This document shows positions 44,201-59,200 of a stretch of DNA of 64,000 bases, piece after piece. The notes beneath the pieces were generated by a model. That model saw only the letters and a list, made by a program, of their open reading frames with translations. It was not told the DNA's origin and made no database searches. Both the position numbers and the translations under genes were made by a program. The DNA lies in NCBI GenBank assembly GCA_028023455.1, contig JAQFVV010006342.1, positions 2,501,001 to 2,565,000 on the forward strand, read 5' to 3'. Numbering within the stretch: the stretch's first letter is position 1; each line of letters begins with the position of its first letter. This stretch comes from Epiperipatus broadwayi. Its lineage: Eukaryota > Onychophora > Udeonychophora > Euonychophora > Peripatidae.

Positions 44201-47200
44201 TATTATTTGTTTTTTTAAATATAATCACTATACTTTTTATAATTACAAAGTTTTTTTTATATAGTGAAAAAAAAACTTAAGACTGTTGGAGAATCAAAAC
44301 TGCTACTATTTATGGAAGCTTGGAATAATAAAATATTATATTGACATATGCAAAGTGCATAAAAGAGTAAATTTGTATTGTTTGTTTATATTAGTACTAA
44401 TATTAAAATGCAAGATTAAATTGTATAAAAGTAGAAGGTAATGGTAAACTATCATTGATGATGGGAAAATCACTATTTGAACATAGTATTCTACTGTCTA
44501 TTTATTTCATCTGACTCTAAACAAATATCCCTAAACATGCATACTGAAGCAGTCGGATCTGAGTTCGATCCTAGCTTCATGTTAGTTACCCTAATACTAA
44601 CCTTAAATTTCCGATGCAATGGGGCTTTATACGTTCAATCCACGCTAATTTCCATAATGAATAATTTATTTCAAATGTGTATTAAAATCAATTAGTTTCA
44701 GTTTAAAATTGAGCAATTCTCTTAATAAATTCATGATAAAATATTCATGAATTTATATATATTACAATTGCGTGGATTGTGCATATATATTTGTAAATAT
44801 TTAAATATATATAATTTTCGAAAGTTTCATTGCGTCGGGAATACTTGTTTTTTTTACTTTTAAATAATCTGTAAAGTTTTGCGATTAAAAGCTACATTCC
44901 TTCCATGGGCTTTCAAATTCTCAAAAAAACAACAGTAAAGTTTTATTAATTAAAAAAAGATAAGAATTCAATTTTTGATTAAAATCATTTCAGACTTTAA
45001 GAATTCATTTTCTAATTAGGAAAGGAATTCACAAATTAGTTTGAAAGCTTATCGAAGGAATGTTTTGGAAAACAACTAATTATAACAAAAAGACAGATTG
45101 ATAATAAAATGAGCGCTAGCCGGAGGCATCAGGAAACAGTAGATATATAGCCCTGAAAAGTAAAGAGAAAGACTAGTTTTTGGTTGTAGAGTAGTGCAGT
45201 GAACTCTGTGTGTATAAAAATTGTATTTCATCATGATAGAGGGCTAGAACATCAGGAATCTGGCTACGGTTCCTAAAGTCCTGAGAAATCTTCAATGGAG
45301 CTGCTGAACCGTTTTCCGGATCGATAATTCTGCTAAAATAATGAAAGCTACTAAAATACTACTCCAGTAGTTAACCAATGATGCCTACGTTTTCAACAAC
45401 TTGGAGGTGTAACTTAAGGACCAGCGGAAGGGGTAATATGAACGTTAAACTTTCTGGCCAGTTCGAACTTTATTTTATACTCCTCCTATTTAAGAGCTCT
45501 TTATTATTTAATGTAAATCTTTATAAAATGTTAATATAAATTTATATTGTAATTCTTTCAATCTCTAGTCTTTAAACTTTTTCTTTTCTTACCTGGCGGT
45601 TCGTTTAATATATATATGTTAGTGTGTTTTTTTTTTAATGTCGTATTTAAAAATTATATGCCAATAATCTTTCGACTCGATGAGCTCCTTGATTCCATTT
45701 GCCTCACGCAAATAATATAACATTAATTTCAAATAGTAATTCTCGCCCATTAGAACTAAATTGATAAGTTCTATTAATCATCGAGTCGAAAGAAAATATT
45801 ACAGGTTTACTATTTTTACATTTAGCTAATAATAAATTATTAGCTCAATTTTTCACCTATGTCCCCAGCTCCTATCTAAGTTATAAGTATTTATATATAT
45901 TCACATAATGTTAAATGATTTTCTTGTTCCACTAATATTTATTTATGCAAATATAATCTTTAATGTCTTATTGCAAAAAGGGTCGATAAAGGGTTAAATG
46001 TATTTTAATTCCACTTTTGTTATTTTATATTAATATTCAGGAAGGGCACGATATTAAGGCATAGTTAACATAGTTTCCAATACTTTCAAATAGTTTTCTT
46101 AAAGCTCGTTTGACTTTAATTAATTGGTCAAGTCATCACGTAGAGCATTCTACATGGGTTTTATTTTTCAACGATGACTACCAAGTCATCATCATCAAAC
46201 GTTGCTGACGTAGGGCCATCTTCCGCTCCGTTAGGCTGGTCGGTGATCATTCTCTTATTTAAATTTTTCCAGGAAGAAAGTACTTCCTTTCCGATTCATT
46301 AGTCAAAGGGCGTAAGACTTGCCAAATGCAAGCCGCCATAAGACTTCGATCATCGACTAGCGATCATCTTTAAATTTGACTCTCTGCCTCGTAATTCGTC
46401 AAGCACCGTTGCATTTTTGTCCCGGTAAAACCCGCTCCGTACTCGTAATTCGTGATGAAGTGATTTAAATTAAAGTCGAACCAATTCTCAAATATGTTTA
46501 ATTAAATAAGTTTTCAAATAAAGATTAAAGTTATGCCTTAAAATACGTTTTGCTCTTCATGAATAGATTTCTGAATGTGAAGATAAATCTCATATTCCAC
46601 CGTAATAAAATTAGAACAATCATTTCCGTTCTAAATAAATACCTTTATCCACCTTTATATTTTCTTGTTGGGGGCATAGACATAGAATTCCAATATTGCG
46701 TAATTTCCATTGGCATATGATAAGGACCGCCATTCTTATTATATTTATAAATGCTTTTAAAGACTAGAGATCACTAATGCAATCTATATTTTCTTGAACC
46801 AAACAAATTATTATTATTATTAAATATTTTATAACATACTTGGTTTCTTAGTTCATCATTCTTTTGATAATTATTTAAATGTTAATACTCGCTGTCTGTG
46901 TTGGCAACCCGAACATACATATGATGTGATTTAAAAAGTATTCAAAGTAATTAATTATTAGATATTCGTGTCAGTGCAAGGAGTCTCTAGTCATCACCAA
47001 CCGTTGAGCTAGTTCTTGGCGCATAGCACTGTGCCGTCGATTTCTGCTATCTGAGCTGTTGAGTTGGGTTTGAATTCGGTTTTGGTTAAGCTGAGTTCGA
47101 ATCCGATTTGACATGCGGGGTGGTGGTTTTCGACCGGTACATGGTTATGTTTTTGGCTGCCCAATCGTTGTGGCTCGACTTAATAAACCCCACACATGCC

Positions 47201-50200
47201 CTGGAGATTAGAATTGTGATTTTAGTTACTCAGTTAATTGAAATCCCAATAAAGTAATTGTTTCTGTAGAGTGATATTTTTTTTTTTAAAAAAAAAAGTG
47301 TTATATATATACTGAAATGATTTAATAAATTAAAATATCATTTTCTAATTCTTTCTTATAAAAATGTTTTCAAGATTATTTTTTTAAATGTTCGTTCAGT
47401 AAAAGATTCGTTAGTTAAAATAATTATTCATATGTATATATATTAATTATACGTGTACTATATCAGTATATATATATGCGGCAAACTAGAAGCAAAAAAA
47501 AAAATTTTACGTATAACTAACAATTATTTCGTGTTATTTAAAAAAACATTATATATATGCGTACAAACCCGGGAAAAAAAATCTACATATATATTATTCA
47601 TTAATTTAAAACAGAAAAAGAGAAAAAAAACATTATACACACATACAAATGTTATACAGGGCATTGCAGGGTATGGAAAATTTCGAATAGCCACACGATG
47701 GGCGTCCAGAATTACCCGAACATACATATGATGTGATTTAAAAAGTATTCAAAGTAATTAATTATTAGATATTCGTGTCAGTGCAAGGAGTCTCTAGTCA
47801 TCACCAACCGTTGAGCTAGTTCTTGGCGCATAGCACTGTGCCGTCGATTTCTGCTATCTGAGCTGTTGAGTTGGGTTTGAATTCGGTTTTGGTTAAGCTG
47901 AGTTCGAATCCGATTTGATATGCGGGGTGGTGGTTATCGACCGGTACATGGTTATGTTTTTTTTTAAAATAATTTTAAACATGACATGTATATTTTGCTC
48001 ACATATTTCTTTATATATATACTTGTATTAATGTAAATGCATTTTTTAGTTGTTTCAGGTGTCAGAGAAAGCCAGGTCAAGCTGTAAGTGGATTATTTTA
48101 GTTATATTAACATAGCAATGATATTTTAATGAAATATAAATAAAGTAAAGTGAGGAGAATAATATGTGGTATAGTTATTAAAGTCAGACACGGCAGGATT
48201 TTTTATATTTTCATGTATAAACAGATACATATAGGCATAGGGTTAAAATAGGACCTCGTGAGGTAGGCAAAGTTAGTTTTTGAAAACATAAATAAAGAAT
48301 TTAGAATATTTGACTTATTGTTTTAAAGAACAAAAAAAATTTTTTTTCTTCACATACAGGATATAGCTCCTAGATAGACATAATATAATATACTTATATA
48401 AATTGTATTAAAATACGTTTAGAAATAAATTGTGATTTTGTGTAGCAAAATAGCAAAAAAAATGGACCAACAGACGGACGCACATTATGACAGCGAGGAG
48501 GAGGTAGTACTCAATATTCCCAAGAGGCCAACAGGTACTCATAATGAAGAGTATAACTTTGAGGCTTTCATCAAAGAAATGAGACATGAAAATGAAATGA
48601 TGAGGAATATGTTCCAGCAATTCATGAATATGACATCTCAACGACTGAACCGTTTGGAGGAAAACATGGGTCTCCAGCAACAACATACCAGAACAAAAGT
48701 ATGGCCAGATGAGGATACTCAGTTAAAATGGCAACAGAAACAAGATGATACACAACCTAAATCATTGATCGATAATGAAGTAGAGAAGGATATGTATGCC
48801 TGGGACACGTTGGTCGAGCATCAAATACAGGAGGGAGAAGACAATGGCTCAGATGGTGTTGTTTGTTTGTGATCAGGCCTCGAGAACAGGCGAATGGGCA
48901 GAGGTTATTATATTCTTTATTTAGTATTTCGCGTATAGTGGCCTCGAGGTACTTTCGCTTAGGACTCGAACTAGGTTAAACCAGCATACATAATCTGACT
49001 GCCACAGTAGATTTTTTTTTTTCCGTAATTCTTATATATTTGATATGCGGGGTGGTGGTTATCGACCGGTACAATACATGATCTTATAGGCAATCTAATA
49101 TTGTGATGAAAAAATTTGTATCATTTCATGTGACTCCAAGAGGAGAATTTAATATGCACATATAATATTATAAATAAATATCAATATAATTAGATATTAA
49201 GGATTAAAATTTTTGTGCTAAATACTTAAGTTAGCTTTTAATTATATAAAATAATCTTTTGGAAATGCATTTTGCCATACTTATGACTTGGGTTCAAATC
49301 GAGAATGAATAAATTAGAACATTTTTTAAAATTCTAATGAAGTTTAGCTAATCTTTAAAAGATTACAATTTAATATAAAATCGATCAAATAGATCATAAT
49401 TAAAACACGTGTATAAATGTTTATATATGTGAAGTAAATAACTGGGTTTGGTCTATACTATATTCCCATTTCACCCACAGTACAAGTGTACGTGTTGTAT
49501 TATTAACGAATTTATTATATAAAAAAATTAAAAAAAACTACATAAAGAATAGTTTTAAGTTTCTAATGACTTTTGTTTACGTTGGGAACATTTTTGTTTT
49601 ATTTGCAATGTTCCAATATATGTATCCAGAAGTGTTTTTTTTTTTTGATATTTTTAAATAAATGTTTTTCTTTTTTTTTTTTAAAAAAAAATATATAATG
49701 TCAAATTTTATATTTTCATTATAATGGATTTTGTTTTTGGTAATTATAAAGAAAAATTTTGGTAAATTGGAATTTAAAAAGAACAAAAGATGGAAAGGAA
49801 TGTTTTGTGGTAAAAGAAAATTTGTTCTTTTGATCTGGTTTAAAGATAAAAAATTAAAAGTTGGTTTTATCTAATATAATGAAGCATAATGGGTGCTCTA
49901 ATTAATTAAGATGGAAACTTTATAATTTCCATGATTAAAAAGGTATATTTTGTAACAAATAAAATTAAGAAATGTATAAAGTATATTTTAAATTATTATA
50001 GGCTGATGCAATGGCTCGTAGAAAGGGGTAGTTTAATTGGCAGAAAGGGGACCATATGTGCTATCTATTAGGTGGGGAGAGTCAGTTGCTCCTGAGCAGT
50101 CCGAGCAGACAGACCGTAGACTTTTGGAAAAAAAAAAAAAATCACTCATGACCAGTCCAAGCAGGCAGACCGTAGATTTTGGGAGAAAATCAAAGTTGCT

Positions 50201-53200
50201 TATGAGCAGTCTAAGGAAGCAGTATATCACTGTGAAGAAACACTTAGTAATCAAAAATGAATTTTAAAACTCAATCATATCCGATATTATCGTAAAGGAA
50301 TTTAAAGAAAGCTGAATTAAAAGAACAAAGGCATGAAAGTGGTAATAAAAATCAGCCGTGTTAAAACCTATCTACTGACAAGAAATACAACTATAAATCT
50401 TTAAACAAGTACTTAATAGAGATGGCCATTATAGTTGTTCCAGCACACAAAAAAAACCATGGAGTAGATCACCAGCAACAGTACACCGCCAGTTCATCCC
50501 TGAAGCCCTACGATGTCTTAAAAGAAGCCACCCAAGACCTGATAACAAGGACTCTTTGATATGTGTAATGGAGAAGGAAGTCCTGTCCGCCCTATGGGGT
50601 AGTCCATGTGGTCCGCTTGAAGTCGAACTTTATAACAGTTGTAAATACAGATGAGTTTAGATCTCTTGATATTTATTTATTCATTTATATTTTTTTATTA
50701 TTCTATAACTCAGTAATATGTGTTTCTGATATACTCATAACTATAATCTTTTATGTAATCTTCATATCACTTATATTATATAATAGTTACACGCATGTCT
50801 CATTTAGATTCCCTACATGGAGAATCTCTACCTCATAATCCTTTACTATGGCGATACCTTACGTAGAGTATCCTTTAGCCATATTATTTCTTATTAGGCA
50901 TCATTTTATACATTTAAAATAAATAAATGTAGATGCGTAGCATGTATAAATATTTAAGCACCAAAACATAAAGATGCGTAAAAATATTAATAATTTATTG
51001 ATCCTATAGGTAATCAGTAGATATGCATGCATGTAAACTAGTGTATTATTTTTTTTTAAAATGAATTTAATACCTATATGAATTATGTTTCTTCGTAGGG
51101 AAATTTATTACATACATTTGTTTCTTAAACTATTATTTTTCAAGTGAGGAAAGGGATATAGACTTTTAACATTTTTTTTCTACCACTTTCGATTTAATTT
51201 CTCGATCCAATTAAAAAAATAACTAATCTACCATTTTGCTTTTTTTTTTAAAAAATTCCAATAAAAAAACTAATAAATAATACCAAAAAAAAAAACTTCC
51301 CATACACACAGCTTTTATTTCCTATTTGCTATCTAATATATATGTGTATATACATATATTCACATACACACAGAGAACATAACATGAGCTGATCAAAATT
51401 ATCGGCTCAATATATATCATCATACGTCTAACCTGGAACAGTTGAGAACTTTATATTTGTGAATATATACTTGGGTTAAGTGTCCATGTGCTAGAATAGT
51501 GTTCCACCTTATTAGATTCACCTCCTCATGTTAACTATATCTATAGGCTGCACGTGTGTACATTCAGACGTGCCTTTGAATGATGAATTGCTATCTTCAC
51601 TATAGATCTTATGTTATGCTTAATATATATGCTAAATGAATAAATTATGTTCTTAAATTAATCTGTATTACTAATTGTCATTTCTTGCTATAAACTAGTT
51701 AGTGAATTAATATTTATATGCTGTAATTGATGAGTCAATATACATCATAAACAAAAGATATAAAAACAATATTGTGAACATTGATATAGCACATCAGATA
51801 GTATCAAAATTAATTATTCAATTTAATAAAAGGCACCAAAGACAAATAATTCAGATTTAAGTCCCACCAAATTCTCATCATAAAAAGGAAATCAAAATTT
51901 TTATATATATATATATATTACAGAATGTGTTTGCTTGCACCAAACATTTTAAAATTGCTAGGGAGATTTGAATTTCAAAATTAGAAAATTTTTAACAAAG
52001 TATAAGCATATTTTTGTCTTCATATGCAAATTTATCAAATGCACTTTTGATTAACAGAAAATGTATGCTTCAAAATTAAAGAAATGATTATTAATTAGAA
52101 ATGCAAGACAGATGTTAATGCTAAGCAAAAAACCTGAAAAATACTCCAATAAACTTACGCTCGAATTTTAAAAAAGTGAACATCTGAAATTTCATAAAAA
52201 GCACATATAAAATTACCATGGGGCCAGAAGGTAAACTGTATATTAAAAAATTAAAAAATTTTATATTATAAAAAAAAAAAAAATCTGTTCAATCATTAAA
52301 AAACCAAAAACAGAATTACTGAAAACAAATAAAACAATGTGAAAAAATTGTACAAAGAACCGGACTGTTACTTTGAGGAGTGGAGCCAAAGTATTTTGGA
52401 AACTGACACCAAGAGAAGTGGTCCAGAAAGCAGCAAGCTTTATGTGTGTAGTGTTTGTAAAAATGGCAGACATGTTTGTGCATTCCAGAAAAAACTAGAA
52501 TTTATTCGAGAGGTTGTTTGTAGATCGCGCGCTGATAACGGAGGAAGTTAATTAATGTAATGGTGGACGATAATTCCAAGAGATATTTGCTGATTGCAAA
52601 TATTTCTGGATAAAAGACGTTACCTGATTGGACAAGGATTAATTGCTACAGTTATCAGCAAGCAATAAAAGACAGAGTAACATCTAAGCAGAGCAGTATT
52701 GAGTAGGCAATATTGGGTAGACATCTGTTTAACATCAGTAGAGATATCTCGCATCAGTGATTGCGGTTAATGACCAGCGCCCAGTGGAAATGTAGTTCAC
52801 GGGTATAGCTGAAAGAGCCCACAGAGATGCGGAGAATGCAGCAGAGATATTCAGAGCATTCATTCAGAGAGCATTCGTTGCAGACCAATTCGTTGGAGAG
52901 CATTCGTTGCAGACCAATTCGTTGGAGAGCATTCGTTGCAGACCAATTCATTGGAGAGCAGTCGGTGCAGACCATTCATTGGAGAGCATCTGTGGCAGAG
53001 CATTCGTTGCAGGCCATTCGTTTGGAGAGCATCCATTGCAGAGAATACAGAGTATATTCAGAGCATTCGTTGCAGACCGTTCATTGGAGAGCATACACAG
53101 CAGAGCATTAGTTGCAAGAAAACAGTGTGGGAATTGAACATTAGCGAACGTTATTGGATAGCCGCAAAGTTGTAAGGGCAGATATAACAATGTGCATCAT

Positions 53201-56200
53201 GAGAATTGACTCACAAGTGAGCTATGTATACTGCATGGTAGCCATCATTATTCCAGTCTGTATCTAAATCTATTATTTATTGATTTTTCGGTATTCTAAT
53301 CACTATCTATTCGAATACACAACAATTTATTTATTTAGATAGCACAGAGAATGAGAAACTTTAAAATTACAACTCTAGGTAAAGAATGGGTTTCTTTTAA
53401 AATTATATAGATGCCATGCACTTAGAGATACTTAACAGTAATACAGTGAGAAAATGTACAAGGGAAGATAAAGGATACCAACTACTAGTTAGGAATGGCT
53501 GGCCAACAAAGAAACCACAATGCATGGCATTGGTCTTTTGGCTTCACACTGGAGTACTGCACTGTCACTTAAGCTTCTTATAGCTACTGTCCATTAAAAT
53601 CTCTTTCCAACAGTTCACTTGGTAAATTCACTGAATAAGACCCCTGCACTTTGCTGCACTCGCTATTTATCACTGCAGTTTTTCCTGTGGCAATCCCAGA
53701 TTCATCCTTGATTGCTATTAGTCTTGTTTTCATTTTTGCATTTTTAATTAGCAAGTTAAACTTCTATTGAATCAAGAAATATTTGTAATTAGCAAATATT
53801 TCTTGGTATTTATCAAACCAAATTTTCTTATCATAAAACATAAATATTTTCCATTGTTACATTCTATGCAAGTTTAATCATTAATTAAACTTATCAGTTA
53901 GGGATCTAAAAATATATATATTTCTCTAATATTTTCTTCTTACTTTTCTGGAGTACAAAAAACTTATTATTGAATTTCAATGCACATATTTTACAAATAC
54001 GATATAAATAAATAATTTTAACTTTGCTAAAAAACACACATTCAAAATAAAACTTTCAATTTCAAAATAATATTGGATAATTTGAGTCTAAATATTTAAG
54101 AATCAGCAAATTACCAAGCATTGAATTAAAAAGGTGAATAAATGACAGCCTTCCTAAAAATAGTATGTGAAATGAATGTCTCCATATAGAAACCAGATTT
54201 CATTTTGATAAACTTCTGGTTTGACTCCAGCAATATTAAAAAAAATATGTGTATTAGAATTACAGAGATAAGAGTATTAGGCTCTCAAAATAAAAAAGAA
54301 TTACATAATGATGGCACCCATAGAACACCTCAAGTACAAGATATAATCTCTACTGAGCAGTTATCTCTTCATCTAGGATTATTTCAACTTAATATTGAAA
54401 ATACATCAAAATTTAAAAATGGAAATTATCTACAAATTAATTATTCAGCACATCATTGATACAATTGGATTTCATAAGACTCACCATTCTTTTAATAACA
54501 TTTCTTCTTAAAATTCCTGGATTTACATTGCTTAGTGATAAAATGTGTTCTAAACATGGAATGACTATTTTGATCCAAATCATTCAGGCAGATGAAGAAT
54601 AGAAACAATTCCTGATTTATATATTTTGTTTCAGCAAATAATGGTTCATTATTACCCAATGAATTAATCATTCCCACTGTAGACAACATAAACTAATTTT
54701 AACTGATACTTTTGGAATCCACATTCCTATAATTAAAAATTATTCTATTCCGAGATAGAATTTAACAAAGTTCAGAGGAGTCGATATACTGGATGTCTTG
54801 AACAGAATATTAATAGAATCTCTACAATTCCTTTTTGCTTTGATAAGTTTAATAAACTCATAACAATTCATTCCCGGTTGAAACAAAAACAATAGGAATC
54901 TGTACAGCCAATTTTTGTCCACTAAAAATCCAGAAATTTTTGATAAATTATAAAATCACTGGATGATGTCAGAAATGTGAAAAGGGACCAAAAAAAACCA
55001 AAACTTTATAAAATCTAATTGTAAGGCCTGGTCAATTTTAAGAAAGTTTGTTAAGATGTAAAAATGCCTCTTAATAATAATTACTGTATCAAACTGCTAT
55101 CTCATATATCAGACTTCTAAATCCAATATTGATAGAATGAGAAAAAACATTATTTAAGCAGAATTGCAAGCTTTTCTTTTGCAATGTTCATCTAATAACA
55201 ATTTGATAAATTCCATAAATGCAAGTGAATTGGAATATATCCTTGATTGTCTTAAATCATGAAAAGTCAGTATCAGATAATATACTTTCAGAATCCCTAA
55301 AAAATTTAGGACCTAAAATGAAAGAATAGTTGGCAAAACTATTCATTAACATTATTTATATAAAAACTATTTAATATATAGGTAACCTACCATTCTCCAT
55401 CTATCTCATAACACTGATACACTTGAACACATATATGTTGAAAAGATAAATAATCACCAATATACTTATTTCATGCTAAACCAGCAATCATCAGTTGGTC
55501 CAGATTATCATCTCTACACATATATGCTATAAGTGCTCAGATATATATTAAGATACTTTGATGGACAGGCTTCAATCTACTCCATACTCCAACGCTTCAA
55601 CCGTCCATCCAATTGAAAATCTGATGATGGAACGCTCAAAGCCCACCCTGAGGCCGAGATTCTTGTCATATATCCTATATATTACATATATGGACACAGG
55701 TATATAATAAGCCTGTGTTTCAAACTATTTCTAAAATTTGACATAAAATTAAATCTACAGCCTTAAACCTAAATAAACCCAATAATGATCAAAAAATTAT
55801 AGCCTACTATTTTATAAATTCCCTACAAGTTTTTTGAAAGAATCATATTAACAAGAATATTTCTAATACTTAAAAACCAGATTAGTTTTGAGCCAGAAAG
55901 ATATTGCTTTAAAATCTTTATCACCTCACATTGAAAAAGAGGGTAATACAGCATCGATTGATCCACGCCATAAGATGGCGCTGTTGCTACACTAAAGCAC
56001 ATAAATATGCTGTTTACAAGGCCGCTACATAGATCTTATGGCCTGTAAACTGTTCAACCGCTAAAGATGTTGAAGTGCACCCATTACCCCAACATCTCTA
56101 GTATGTCGAACATTATTAGCGATGAGTATGCAAGACTCTCTATAGACATTACTCTTAACTATTGTACAGCGTATGATGTGAAGATGTCTTTATTTTGAAT

Positions 56201-59200
56201 GACCAAAAGTATATTATAAGGTTTTTTTTTTTGGCTTGGGTGCATTTTTTTTTTTAGTTTGGTTTGTAAAAATTGTAACGTTTTCCAAACTCCCCTGGTT
56301 TCATTGTCAGGGGTCAGAATTCAGGAAATGAGGAATATTAGTCACAATTCGGCAAAGTTCACGATCAAGTTGCGCACTTTCCAAAACTTTTTCGAGATCA
56401 AAACATTTCAATGGCAGACGATTGCCTGGAGTTTCGATTTGTAGATTTGCCTACTACAGAAGCAGATGCGGTGGTGGTAGTTTAATGAGATAATTAATTT
56501 TTAATGTAATTGTTGTTTTTTTTTAATAAATACACGTTAAATGAACCCAAAAAAAAATGAAATATATGAAAGTTGTTTAAAAAAGCACGAAAAAAATAAA
56601 GAAAAAAAAGTTTCTTTAAAAAAAAAAGATCGTAATCAAAAGCGAAAAAAAGATACGTTAAAAAAAAAAAAAGACCGTAATCCAATTTTGTTAAACAACA
56701 AGTTTTTTTTTTTAAAAAAAAGGTTTTAAAAAATGTATGAAAAAAAATCAATTTTGAATCAATTTATTTATTTTAAAAAAAAGAAAATACGGCCCCCAGA
56801 AAAAATCCAAACCCCCAAAAAAAAAACACGATAACATTACAAAATAATAATAATCAAATCAGCCCAGTAACGTTATATCTATTCGTTTTTCACTAGCAAC
56901 AGCGCCATCTTATGGCGTGGATCAATCGATGCTGTATTACCAAAGAGTTACAAAATAAATTAAAAACTGGTTTTACCTTAATGGATCTAACTTCAGCTCA
57001 TGATTCCGTTTGAAAAAATGATTTAAAAGTTTCTAAAATTTTTAAATGTAGAAAACCATTTATTTGCTTGACAAAATGTTCTCCAACAGAAAATTTAAAG
57101 TAACACTAAATGATAATCATAGTAGATATAAATTTTTGCAGACTGGTCCACTACAGGATTCCATTCTCTCATTTTTTTTAATATTGACATACATCTTTTC
57201 TATCTCAATATCTAAGTTACATTTAAAATATTTCACTGGTGATAAAGCACAAGTTTAATTTCAGCTCTTTAGTTTTTTTTAATATATATTTGTATTATAT
57301 ATACACATACATTGACATAGATTTGCATTTATTATAGCATAGTCAAAGTTATTTTAGTTTGTAAAAAAAAAAAAGAAACTTCATAATTAAAAATTCTTAT
57401 AAATCTTTTTAAAATTTGTATTATAAGAGCAATATAACTTTTTATCAATTCTTAATTATTTCATTTTTTTTATCAATTTAGAAAACATTCTTATAAAATC
57501 AATTTTTTTTTTTATTAATTCTTGTTCCTGATTTTTAATTCCATTATCTGTAAGCTTGCAGATTGATTTAATTAAAAATGTTTGGTAAATCTATTAAATT
57601 AAAATAATTATTGGCTTAATGAATTACAAAAGTTCTAGTAAATCTATTGATGAAATAATTACTGGCTTATCTAAATTAAAAAAATATAATCATTGACTTT
57701 GTTAATTAAACACTTCTTGGAAAACAAGTGGGCTTCTTGCTAATTAAAAATTTACTGCTATAAAAAGATTAGCTCAGAATTATAATGCATTCTGTTATTA
57801 ATTCTGCTGTCAAATCTGCATTCAGCTTTTATTTGTCATCGACCTTGCTATACAATGTATCCAGAATCTTTACCAGCAACAATGTTTATAACTACGAGCA
57901 GTTAATGCATTGAGAAATGAACTTTACTCTTCAGTATGTAGCCTATAGTCATCATATGCTAACTTTACTTGCTGAGAAACCAACAAAATGCTAGCCACCA
58001 TCAAAGTTGTGGTCAACAGATGCTATTTCTCAATATAAAGAAATAATTTCAACACAAACTCTCTCTACCAGATTTCCAAAACTGGTAAATGAAGACATGG
58101 AAACTATTACCTCCATTTGCATATGTACATCTACAAAATTCAACTTTTCTGGAAATAATATTTACTTCATCTTATTTTCTCTGGGATTTAAGGTAAACTT
58201 CTACTTATAAATGATTTTATAAGCCATAACTAATAAGCCAGTGATAGATAAATTAAATGGTGTAATTTTATATTATACATTTATCTGTTTTATAAACTTT
58301 TTTAATATATTATTATTAATGTTTAACCCAAAGAGTATTTGATGGCATGGTGGTTAATAAAGTTTGTTATTAAAGTTTAATCTTTTTTTTATCCATTCAT
58401 AAAGTTTTATTAGAAAGAAATTCACTTCCACAATTGTTAATTATAATCTAAGTTACTTTTAAAGGAGAGTTTTTTTTAGAAAAAAAAAAGTTTTAAAAAG
58501 AGATAGATTTTTATTTTTCTCATAGATATTGTATAGTTTTTATTAATAACAAATAATGCCTCTGAAGATTTTAAAATCATTATTACATGTGTGTACTTGA
58601 CCCTATATGTGCGTGTAATTTTATAAATCGTTTGTTAAGCTGTTAAATTTGTTAGCAGTTTTAATTGTTTATTCTATTTGCATCACATATGTCTGAAAGT
58701 AAAGGAATTGATATACATATATGTGTTCATTGTATATAGTAATCCTGGATATTTATCCACTAAATGAGTTTTCTCTTATAGGTTTTGCCCCCCCCCCCAT
58801 GATTTTGTTATTATTCCCACATAAGATGTTCACAAATGTGAATATTTTGCAATGTGTAAAGAGACTTTCCTTCCCATGATTATCTATATATTTTTTCTTT
58901 CTAACACAGGGTGATTAATAGGGTTACTTATTCTCATTCCCTATTCAATTGTTTTAATGATTGGATCTAATGCACATCATATAGGCTTAATTTTTTAATA
59001 GCCGGCATGTGGGCATATATAGTGATGACAGCTGCTTGAGTATTGATTGTTAATGTCAATGTAGAAATACATATTATGAACATCTGGGATAAATTGTTGA
59101 GTCACTAAAAACTTCAGAGTTTATCTAAAAGTACTATAAGTAAGATTTTTTTATGAAAGTGTGATAAAATATTTAAATTACTAGCTATCAATTACACTAT

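Noticed and set aside
47079-47116. True tRNA gene at the GTTCGAATCC motif (R1 and R2)
   Set aside because: No acceptor stem or anticodon arm can be folded around it; it is better read as part of a tRNA-derived repeat.
52827-53190. Several overlapping open frames (both strands) of 70-94 codons
   Set aside because: They are by-products of the 29-bp minisatellite, which stays open in multiple frames because the unit lacks stops.
56541-56729. Lys-rich open reading frame within the 1-kb element as a possible DNA-binding protein
   Set aside because: It consists of A-rich low-complexity sequence on both strands; no domain and no codon structure.
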